Shown here: positions 26,970-32,926 of the stretch, piece by piece
Position numbering within the stretch: the stretch's first letter is position 1
Layout: every line of letters starts with the position of its first letter
DNA from: an uncultured Ruminococcus sp.
GTDB lineage: Bacteria > Bacillota > Clostridia > Oscillospirales > Ruminococcaceae
Length of the DNA: 32,926 nt
Reading direction: 5' to 3'
Assembly: GCA_949283135.1 (NCBI GenBank)
Contig: CASDRM010000063.1
Coordinates: 1-32,926, forward strand
Program-made: the position numbers and the translations under genes
Notes under the pieces: model-generated
What the model was told of the DNA's origin: nothing
Database searches by the model: none
Seen by the model: the letters and a program-made list of their open reading frames with translations, nothing else

Positions 26970-27186
26970 TTTGAAGCGGCGACGACGGGAATGACTGCTG
27001 GTATGGTCTTTTCAGAGAAAGGGCGGATGGTGAAAGCCCCCGGGACCGGCGGCAGGTGCTACCCCTGAGCCTTGCGGTAAACCGCAGCGGATTGGCGCGT
27101 TATAGCCTTGTGAGGTCTTTTTAAGACAAAATTGGGTGGTACAGCGATAACCTCGCCCCATGTTTGGGGTGGGGTTATATTTTTTT
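26970..27186 (+). promoter_or_regulatory. Alanine T-box leader
   Basis: tRNA-sensing leader. The T-box sequence AATTGGGTGGTACAGCG (27130-27146) is near consensus. In stem I, GGG (26987-26989) pairs with CCC (27061-27063), and CTGCTG pairs with CGGCAG. This leaves a specifier loop with GCT (27057-27059) followed by A, an alanine codon that fits the downstream alaS. The distal loop region CAGAGAAAGGGCGGATGGTGAAAGCC is of T-box type. Uncharged tRNA-Ala should stabilise the antiterminator and switch alaS on. Confidence 0.93.
27147..27186 (+). terminator. T-box terminator
   Basis: Thirteen-base stem ATAACCTCGCCCC (27147-27159) / GGGGTGGGGTTAT (27166-27178) with two wobble pairs, followed by a T-run to 27186. 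Its 5' arm follows directly on the T-box sequence, as the regulatory switch requires. It may also stop read-through from the esterase genes. Confidence 0.92.
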
Positions 27187-27344
27187 GAGCACCGTCCTTC
27201 GCGGTGCTGTCTTTAAGCTTCGTTTGCCGCTGTACCGGGTCTTACGCTCAGGCGGCGTAAGACTGTGATTTTGTCTTAACGCTCGCAGCCGTGCCGAAGC
27301 TATCCGCCTTGCCGCAGATATTAGTGAAAGGAATTGTGAAATTT
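27187..27344 (+). other. Extra alaS leader with two hairpins downstream of the T-box
   Basis: About 158 bases separate the T-box terminator from the alaS ATG, longer than usual. They contain AGCACCG/CGGTGCT (27188-27194 / 27202-27208) and a perfect 9-base GTCTTACGC/GCGTAAGAC hairpin (27239-27247 / 27255-27263). Neither has a strong T-run. No gene is supported here. Confidence 0.6.
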
Positions 27345-29993
27345 ATGAAATGGACAGGAGTTAACGAGCTCAGAGAGAGCTTTTTAAAGTTCTTCGAGTC
27401 AAAGGGATGCCTAAGGCACAAGAGCTTTCCTCTCGTTCCCCAGAACGACAATAGCCTGCTTCTTATAAACGCAGGAATGGCGCCTTTAAAGCCTTATTTC
27501 ACCAAGCAGGAGGTTCCCCCGAGAACGAGAATGACCACCTGTCAGAAGTGCATAAGGACAAACGATATCGAGAATGTCGGAAAAACCGCCCGTCACGGCA
27601 CATTCTTTGAGATGCTTGGCAACTTCTCCTTCGGCGATTATTTCAAGAAGGAGGCTATAAGCTGGGCTTGGGAGTATATCACCAAGGTGCTTGAAATACC
27701 CGAGGACAGGCTTTATGTGACCGTTTATCAGGACGACGACGAGGCTGAAAAGATCTGGCATGAGGTAGTCGGACTTCCGATGGACAGGATATACAGAATG
27801 GGCAAGGAGGACAACTTCTGGGAGGCAGGTATAGACGGACCCTGCGGACCCTGCTCTGAGATATACTTTGACAGAGGGCCGGAGTATGGCTGCGGCAAGC
27901 CTACCTGCGGCGTGGGCTGCGACTGCGACAGGTATATGGAGTTCTGGAACCTTGTATTCACCCAGTTTGAGCGCCACGAGGACGGAACATACACTCCTCT
28001 TGCTCAGAAGAACATAGATACCGGCATGGGTCTTGAGAGACTTGCCGCCATGATGCAGGGAGTCGATTCAATATTTGACGTCGACACTATCAAGGCGATA
28101 AGAGACCACATCTGCCGCATAGCGGGCTGCGAGTACGGTAAGGAATACAAGAAGGACGTTTCTATAAGAGTTATCACCGACCATATAAGGACTGTTACCT
28201 TTATGGCGTCGGACGGAGTGCTTCCCTCAAACGAGGGCAGAGGCTATGTAATGCGCAGGCTCTTAAGAAGAGCGGTGCGCCACGGCAAGCTCTTGGGAAT
28301 CAACGGTCTGTTCCTTAAAGATCTTGTAAAGACGGTTGTTGACTGCTCGAAGTGCGAGTACAGCGAGCTTGAGGAGAAGTATGATTATATTGTCAAGCTT
28401 CTTACGAATGAGGAAAAGAACTTTAACGACACCATAGACAGGGGAATGGTGATACTCGGAGGCTATATTGACGAGCTCTCCGCCTCCGGCGAGAAGGTGC
28501 TCGACGGAAAGAAGTGCTTCACCCTTTCGGACACCTACGGCTTCCCGATAGATCTTACCAGAGAGATACTCGAGGAAAAGGGCTTTGGTTGCGATGAGGA
28601 GGGCTATAAGCAGGCTCTCGAGGTTCAGAAGGAGACTGCCCGCGCGGCAAGAGGCGGCTCGAAGTATATGGGAGCGGACGAGACAGTCTTCCACAAGATA
28701 AGCCGCGAGTACACGACAAAGTTTTTGGGCTACGATACTCTTGAGTGCGAGGACGAGATAGATTACATTGCTACCGACGATGAGCTTATCGACGCCGCAG
28801 GAGCAGGCGACACGGTATACATTATCTCGAAGGCCTCGCCGTTCTACGCTGAGAGCGGCGGACAGGTAGGAGATATAGGAACTATCACCACCAAGACGGG
28901 CAAGTGCCAGGTTATTGACACTCAGAAGGCAGTCGGCGGAAAGATTGCCCACAAGGTCAAGGTTGTGGAGGGTGCGGTTCAGGTCGGAGAGCACGCAGTA
29001 TTCAAGGTAGACGCCGAGAACAGGCTCGCTATAATGAGAAACCACTCCTGCGCGCACCTTTTGCAGGCTGCTCTCAGGCAGGTCCTTGGCGACCATGTTC
29101 ATCAGGCGGGACAGCTTGTGGACGCGCACAGGCTGAGATTTGACTTCGCGCACTTCTCCGCCATGACCAAGGAGGAGATAGACAAGGTGGAGCATCTTGT
29201 AAACAGCTATATCCTCGGCGGAATAGAGATAGACACCCGCGAGATGCCGATAGAGGAGGCAAGAAAGCTCGGAGCGATGGCTCTATTCGGAGAGAAGTAC
29301 GGAGACGTGGTAAGGGTCGTCAGAATGGGAGACGCTTCGATAGAGTTCTGCGGCGGAACTCACCTTGACAACACCTCAAAGGCAGGACTCTTCAAGATTA
29401 TAAGCGAGTCCTCGGTAGCGGCAGGCGTAAGGCGTATAGAGGCGGTGACCGGCTGGGGAGTACTCGACAGCTTCAAGCACAGCCTTGGGACGATTAACGA
29501 CGCGGCTTCGGCTCTCAAGCTCGCGAACCCTTCAGAGCTTGTTGCAAAGTGCAGGTCTGTAGCAGATGAGGTAAGGTCTCTCGAAAAGGAGAAGAGGGAC
29601 ATGTCCGAGGCGATAGCTGAGCTCAAGTCGAGCGCACTGCTTGCCGGCGGAAGGGACGTATGCGGAGTCAAGCTGATTGTTTCGATTATCAGGGACGTAA
29701 AGCCGGATGAGATAAAGAAGATGTCCGAGGTTGTAAAGAACAAGGTTGCGGATTCAGTTGCGGTGATAATCGGAGTCAACAACGGCGTCGGAAATATAGC
29801 GGTAGCCTGCCATAAGGGTGCGGTGGACAGAGGAATACTTGCCGGAAAGCTTGCCGGAAGAGTGGCAGGACTCACCGGAGGAAAGGGCGGAGGACGTCCT
29901 GACAGCGCGATGGCGGGAGTGGGCGACGTATCTAAGATTGAATACGCCGTAACTCAGGTCGATGATATAGTCAAGGAAATGCTCGGTGAATAA
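27345..29993 (+). CDS. alaS: Alanyl-tRNA synthetase
   Basis: Class II synthetase that attaches alanine to tRNA-Ala and edits mischarged Ser/Gly. 882 residues from the ATG at 27345 (MKWTGVNELRESFLKFFESK), the classic AlaS start; upstream in-frame GTG codons at 27291 and 27336 are less likely. GAAAGGA at 27326-27332 is the ribosome binding site. Motifs include HKSFPLVPQNDNSLLLINAGM, GNFSFGDYFKKEAI and EGRGYVMRRLLRRAVRHG in the catalytic part. The editing site zinc ligands are His567, His571 (HSCAH), Cys669 and His673 (CGGTH). The C-Ala domain ends with GGKGGGRPDSAMAGVGD. Expression is controlled by the alanine T-box. Confidence 0.97.
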   Translation: MKWTGVNELRESFLKFFESKGCLRHKSFPLVPQNDNSLLLINAGMAPLKPYFTKQEVPPRTRMTTCQKCIRTNDIENVGKTARHGTFFEMLGNFSFGDYFKKEAISWAWEYITKVLEIPEDRLYVTVYQDDDEAEKIWHEVVGLPMDRIYRMGKEDNFWEAGIDGPCGPCSEIYFDRGPEYGCGKPTCGVGCDCDRYMEFWNLVFTQFERHEDGTYTPLAQKNIDTGMGLERLAAMMQGVDSIFDVDTIKAIRDHICRIAGCEYGKEYKKDVSIRVITDHIRTVTFMASDGVLPSNEGRGYVMRRLLRRAVRHGKLLGINGLFLKDLVKTVVDCSKCEYSELEEKYDYIVKLLTNEEKNFNDTIDRGMVILGGYIDELSASGEKVLDGKKCFTLSDTYGFPIDLTREILEEKGFGCDEEGYKQALEVQKETARAARGGSKYMGADETVFHKISREYTTKFLGYDTLECEDEIDYIATDDELIDAAGAGDTVYIISKASPFYAESGGQVGDIGTITTKTGKCQVIDTQKAVGGKIAHKVKVVEGAVQVGEHAVFKVDAENRLAIMRNHSCAHLLQAALRQVLGDHVHQAGQLVDAHRLRFDFAHFSAMTKEEIDKVEHLVNSYILGGIEIDTREMPIEEARKLGAMALFGEKYGDVVRVVRMGDASIEFCGGTHLDNTSKAGLFKIISESSVAAGVRRIEAVTGWGVLDSFKHSLGTINDAASALKLANPSELVAKCRSVADEVRSLEKEKRDMSEAIAELKSSALLAGGRDVCGVKLIVSIIRDVKPDEIKKMSEVVKNKVADSVAVIIGVNNGVGNIAVACHKGAVDRGILAGKLAGRVAGLTGGKGGGRPDSAMAGVGDVSKIEYAVTQVDDIVKEMLGE

Positions 29994-30031
29994 AATTTAT
30001 TTTTGAGTATAAAGGAAAGGAAGATGCAAGC

Positions 30032-30370
30032 ATGTCAGATTGTCTGTTTTGCAAAATAGCGGCGGGCGAGCTGCCCTCGAAGAAGGTATATGAGGACGAG
30101 TATGTCTACGCCTTTGAGGACATAAACCCGGTAACTCCAATTCACATCCTGTTTATTCCCAAGGAGCACATCTCGGGAGCAAGCGAGATAACTTCGGAAA
30201 ATTCGGCGGTGGTTTCAAAGATTTACGAGGCGATAGCCAAGGTGGCTAAGGAAAAGGGTCTTGATAAGAGCGGCTTCAGGGTGGTGTCAAACTGCGGCGC
30301 GGACGCCGGACAGACGGTTTTCCACCTTCATTTCCATCTTCTCGGGGGAACAAAGCTCAACTGGCCGTGA
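30032..30370 (+). CDS. HIT-family nucleotide hydrolase (HinT-like)
   Basis: 112-residue histidine-triad protein with the HLHFHLLGG motif (His98, His100, His102) that hydrolyses nucleoside phosphoramidates and adenylates. It starts SDCLFCKIAAGELPSKKVYED, with the N-terminal C-x-x-C zinc pair Cys4/Cys7, and contains DINPVTPIHILFIPKEHI, typical of the HinT/PKCI branch. It lies 38 bases after alaS without a terminator, so it is probably in the same transcript. HinT can hydrolyse aminoacyl-adenylates made by synthetases, which makes the pairing with alaS sensible, though this is inference. Confidence 0.93.
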   Translation: MSDCLFCKIAAGELPSKKVYEDEYVYAFEDINPVTPIHILFIPKEHISGASEITSENSAVVSKIYEAIAKVAKEKGLDKSGFRVVSNCGADAGQTVFHLHFHLLGGTKLNWP

Positions 30371-30447
30371 TGTGCCCATGTACTTGGACTTTCGGTCGCG
30401 AAATCAACCTGCTATGAGCAGTGTAAATTTGAAAGGATTGAACCAAA

Positions 30448-30993
30448 ATGGCAGAATACTATACGCTTAATGTCGCCGGTCTGACAAGACAGCTTCCGAT
30501 ATGCAGCGTCAACGAGCATATGGACATAGCGGCGTTTGTGATGTTCTCTGACGTGGAGCTGACCGTGGCGTGCGCCAAGGCTCTTCTTGAGAAGGCTCCT
30601 GAGTGCGACGTTATCGTCACGGCAGAGTCAAAGGGCATACCGCTGGCTTATGAAATGGCTCGTCAGCTCGGAAACGGGATGAGATACATTGTCACCCGCA
30701 AGATGCCGAAGCTTTATATGAAGGATCCCATATGCGTGGAGGTAAAGTCTATCACGACGGCTGTCCAGCAGAAGCTCTGGCTGGACAAGAACGAGGCGGA
30801 CTATCTGAGAGGAAAGCGGGTGCTTATAGTGGACGACGTCATCTCTACCGGTGAGTCACTGGAGGCGGTAAGAAAGCTGGTCGAGAGCGCAGGCGGAAAT
30901 ATTGTCGGAGAGTGCGCAGTTCTTGCCGAGGGAGACGCAGGAAAGAATTTCAACATATTCTACCTTGAGCATCTTCCTCTCTTCTTCAAGTAA
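30448..30993 (+). CDS. Phosphoribosyltransferase, adenine-PRT-like
   Basis: 181 residues with the type I PRTase PRPP-binding loop VLIVDDVISTGES (125-137) and a preceding VTAESKGIPLAYEMARQLG segment like the Apt/Xpt group. The family transfers purine bases onto PRPP in salvage. Some relatives (PurR-like and adenine-PRT-like proteins) have lost or shifted specificity, so adenine as substrate is likely but not proven. GAAAGGA precedes the ATG. It is 77 bases after the HIT gene, with no obvious promoter between, and two hairpins follow it. Confidence 0.85.
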   Translation: MAEYYTLNVAGLTRQLPICSVNEHMDIAAFVMFSDVELTVACAKALLEKAPECDVIVTAESKGIPLAYEMARQLGNGMRYIVTRKMPKLYMKDPICVEVKSITTAVQQKLWLDKNEADYLRGKRVLIVDDVISTGESLEAVRKLVESAGGNIVGECAVLAEGDAGKNFNIFYLEHLPLFFK

Positions 30994-30998
30994 ATATA

Positions 30999-31062
30999 AA
31001 AACCGCTGTCGGTTTTGAGCCGAGCCCCAACAGCTGCGCGCTGTCGGGGCTCGCTTTGTTTA
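30999..31062 (+). terminator. Double-hairpin terminator after the PRTase
   Basis: First hairpin AAAACCG (30999-31005) / CGGTTTT (31010-31016) with loop CTGT. The second, larger one has GAGCCCC (31022-31028) closing with GGGGCTC (31046-31052), then GCTTTGTTTAT. Together they end the alaS-HIT-PRTase unit. Confidence 0.8.
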
Positions 31063-31080
31063 TAAGAGGGCAGTTTTTTC

Positions 31081-31109
31081 TTGCCTAAACCGGATAGTTG
31101 TATTATAAT
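31081..31109 (+). promoter_or_regulatory. Promoter for holA-rnmV
   Basis: TTGCCT (31081-31086), 17 bases, TATAAT (31104-31109). The in-frame TTG at 31098 falls inside it and so is not the holA start. Confidence 0.65.
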
Positions 31110-31130
31110 AGCTTAAAAAGGGGGATGATT

Positions 31131-32180
31131 ATGGCGATTTTCAGCGAGACAGAGCTTGTAAAATCAATTCGCTCCGGCAATATATTGCCCTGCTATATGT
31201 TCTGGGGCAGAGACAGCGCGACGGTCGGAATGATAACCTCCAAGCTGGTCAAGAAGCTGATGCCCGATGAGGCACGAGACCTCAACTATCACTTTTTCGA
31301 CCCTGAGAGCTTCTCGCTGACAGAGCTCGGAGATATCTGCGAATCGCTTCCGATATTCTGCGACAGGGTAGTGGTCGCGGTAAACGACCTTAATGCGGAG
31401 CTTTTGCGTCAGGATGAGCTAAAGCGCCTTATGGACATCATCTCTGGAATAGACCAAAAGACCACCACGGTGATATTTTACTCAACAGGCGTCGACCTCG
31501 CCGACGGAAAAAAGTCGTTATCCCCGAAAAACAAAAAGCTTGCCGAGCACATATCAAAATGCGGCGGAGCCGTCACCGAGTTCGGGTATAAAAAACCTAA
31601 CGAGCTGGTGAAATATATCAACCAGCGGCTTGGCAAGTCGGGCTGCTTCATGAAGCCGGAAAACGCAGAGTATCTGGCATCTATACTTGGCTGCAGTCTT
31701 TTGATGATAAACAATGAGTGCGACAAGCTTTCCGCTTACCGCGGGAGCGGAGAAATAGGCAGGCAGGATATCGAGCTTTTGGTCTTTGCTCAGGCGGACG
31801 CGGACGCGTATAAGCTTTCAAAGGCGATAGTCTCGGGCAGGCGCGCTGAAAGCTACGATATTCTTGATACCCTTTATTCAAGGCAGGCGGAGCCGGTGTC
31901 TTTGGTATCGGTGATAGCCGGCGCGTTTATGGATTTGTACCGAGCTAAAACCGCCATACTCTCCGGAAAAAGCGCGCAGGAGGTAACGGACGACTTTTTG
32001 TATAAAAACCGCGCCTTTGCGGTGACGAACGCATGTCGGGACTGTAGGGGAATGTCTGTGGAAAAGCTGCGGAGCTGTATCGGCATTCTGTCAGACTGCG
32101 ACAGGAAAATGAAGTCCTCAAGATTAGACCCAAGGGTGCTGCTCGAAGAGGCGATAGCCCGCATGCTCGAGGAAATTTAG
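31131..32180 (+). CDS. holA: DNA polymerase III delta subunit
   Basis: Clamp-loader delta subunit, which opens the beta sliding clamp during replication. 349 residues from the ATG at 31131; AAAGGGGG at 31117-31124 lies 6 bases upstream, while the ATG at 31125 directly abuts it. Family features are NILPCYMFWGRDSATV near the start (delta lacks a working Walker A), SLPIFCDRVVVAVND, and the domain II-III helices with SILGCSLLMINNECDKLSAY and FAQADADAYKLSKAIVSGRRAESYDIL, then DRKMKSSRLDPRVLLEEAI at the C-terminus. The last block is typical of Firmicutes HolA. The gene ends one base before the RNase M5 start codon. Confidence 0.93.
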   Translation: MAIFSETELVKSIRSGNILPCYMFWGRDSATVGMITSKLVKKLMPDEARDLNYHFFDPESFSLTELGDICESLPIFCDRVVVAVNDLNAELLRQDELKRLMDIISGIDQKTTTVIFYSTGVDLADGKKSLSPKNKKLAEHISKCGGAVTEFGYKKPNELVKYINQRLGKSGCFMKPENAEYLASILGCSLLMINNECDKLSAYRGSGEIGRQDIELLVFAQADADAYKLSKAIVSGRRAESYDILDTLYSRQAEPVSLVSVIAGAFMDLYRAKTAILSGKSAQEVTDDFLYKNRAFAVTNACRDCRGMSVEKLRSCIGILSDCDRKMKSSRLDPRVLLEEAIARMLEEI

Positions 32181-32181
32181 T

Positions 32182-32775
32182 ATGGGTAGTATGCTTCATT
32201 ACGGCGGCGCAATAATAGTTGAGGGCAGGTACGACAAGGCAAGGCTTTGCAATCTTGTGGACTGCCCTGTGATAGTGACAAACGGCTTCGGCGTATTTAA
32301 GGATAAGGAAACGGCGGAGCTTATAAGGTTTTATGCCAAGAACGGCGGGATAATAATCCTTACCGACAGCGACAGCGCTGGCTTCAGGATACGAGGCTAT
32401 ATAAGGGGAATAGTGCCGCAGGGAAATATAAAAAACGCATATATACCCGATATTTACGGCAAGGAGAAAAGAAAGGCAGCTCCCTCCGCAGAGGGAAAGC
32501 TCGGAGTCGAGGGAGTGCCTGACGAGGTGATACTCCGCGCACTCAGGTCATGTATAGAAGACGAGCCTGAGCACGGTAATCAATCGAGAAAAATAACACG
32601 GCTTGATCTGTATGAGGACGGACTTTCGGGCGGAAAAAATTCGGCGCTCCTCAGACAAAGGCTGCTTGACGTGCTGGGGCTTCCGCAGAGGCTTCCGGCA
32701 GGCTCTTTGGAGGACGCTCTGAACCGTCTTATGAGCTATGAGGAGTACAAAAGGACGATTGAGAAGATTAAATAG
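32182..32775 (+). CDS. rnmV: Ribonuclease M5 (5S rRNA maturase), Toprim family
   Basis: 197 residues. The Toprim domain has IIVEGRYDKARL (Glu14) and ILTDSDSAGFRIR (Asp62, Asp64), the metal-binding residues that cut 5S rRNA precursors in Firmicutes. The C-terminal DUF4093 region (about 130-197) contains RKITRLDLYEDGLSGG and LRQRLLDVLGLPQRL, typical of RNase M5. GAGG at 32169-32172 inside holA serves its ATG, and the two genes are separated by one base, so translation is coupled. The segment between the domains (about 95-112) is Lys/Ala-rich and variable. Confidence 0.93.
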   Translation: MGSMLHYGGAIIVEGRYDKARLCNLVDCPVIVTNGFGVFKDKETAELIRFYAKNGGIIILTDSDSAGFRIRGYIRGIVPQGNIKNAYIPDIYGKEKRKAAPSAEGKLGVEGVPDEVILRALRSCIEDEPEHGNQSRKITRLDLYEDGLSGGKNSALLRQRLLDVLGLPQRLPAGSLEDALNRLMSYEEYKRTIEKIK

Positions 32776-32807
32776 GAAACTGTGTAGGATAAAGGACAGG
32801 TAAACGG

Positions 32808-32926
32808 ATGGTTTTTGCAAGTCTTGAATTTTTGTTTTACTACCTTCCGGCGGTGCTGCTGGTTTATTTGATAACCCCGCGAAGGCTTAAAAACGCGCTC
32901 TTGTTTGTCTCAGGCGTTCTGTTTTA
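32808..32926 (+). CDS. MBOAT-family O-acyltransferase (5' end only)
   Basis: 39 codons are visible before the window ends, starting MVFASLEFLFYYLPAVLL and continuing YLITPRRLKNALLFVSGVLF. This is the typical first helix and loop of AlgI/DltB-like membrane-bound O-acyltransferases, which transfer acetyl groups to exported polysaccharides. AAAGGACAGG at 32791-32800 precedes the ATG. The catalytic His lies outside the window, so the call rests on the N-terminus only. It follows rnmV after 32 bases with no terminator. Confidence 0.8.
   Translation, partial: MVFASLEFLFYYLPAVLLVYLITPRRLKNALLFVSGVLF

Overview
The window looks like a chromosomal segment from a Gram-positive Clostridia genome, most likely Oscillospiraceae/Ruminococcus-like and gut- or rumen-associated. 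This is inferred from strong AGGAGG-type ribosome binding sites, near-consensus sigma-A promoters (TTGACA-17-TATAAT), a T-box leader on alaS, an RNase M5 gene, abundant acidic or Thr-rich lipoproteins, and frequent AGA/AGG Arg and ATA Ile codons with roughly balanced base composition. No tRNA, rRNA, CRISPR array, insertion sequence or prophage was seen. Species cannot be fixed without a search.

Layout. 1-852 (minus strand): the 5' part of an SPFH/band-7 membrane protein whose promoter carries a perfect 13-bp inverted repeat, preceded by a small two-helix membrane protein. 1046-5328 (plus): argS, a PrsA/parvulin-type lipoprotein foldase and a class A beta-lactamase-fold lipoprotein. 5462-7735: malQ (plus) converging on a beta-phosphoglucomutase-like HAD phosphatase (minus). 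7876-9906: recG, divergent from the HAD gene. 10030-11034 (minus): a DUF4349 lipoprotein. 11464-18889: rpoB and rpoC, without rplJ/rplL directly upstream and behind a long structured leader. 19043-20982: a three-gene module of PadR repressor, HAAS/DUF1700-type membrane protein and DUF4097 protein, from a consensus promoter.

21293-26929 is the accessory-looking core. Four consecutive paralogous lipoproteins each carry a C-terminal CE1/esterase-D alpha/beta hydrolase domain. Three of them add a bacterial SH3 domain and Thr/Glu-rich linkers; the second is a minimal version without SH3. All four share a short SFEIA helix motif just before the catalytic domain. The first gene has a promoter and a foldable leader that could mask its ribosome binding site. 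The most natural reading is a surface-anchored set of carbohydrate (acetyl- or feruloyl-type) esterases that arose by tandem duplication, but the substrate is unknown.

26934-32926: an alanine T-box (specifier GCU) controls alaS, followed by a HIT hydrolase and an adenine-phosphoribosyltransferase-like gene. A new transcription unit then carries holA, RNase M5 and the start of an MBOAT O-acyltransferase that runs off the window. Several start codons were moved from the longest open frame to one with a proper ribosome binding site: the beta-lactamase-like gene, recG, the DUF4349 gene, rpoB, the fourth esterase, alaS and holA.
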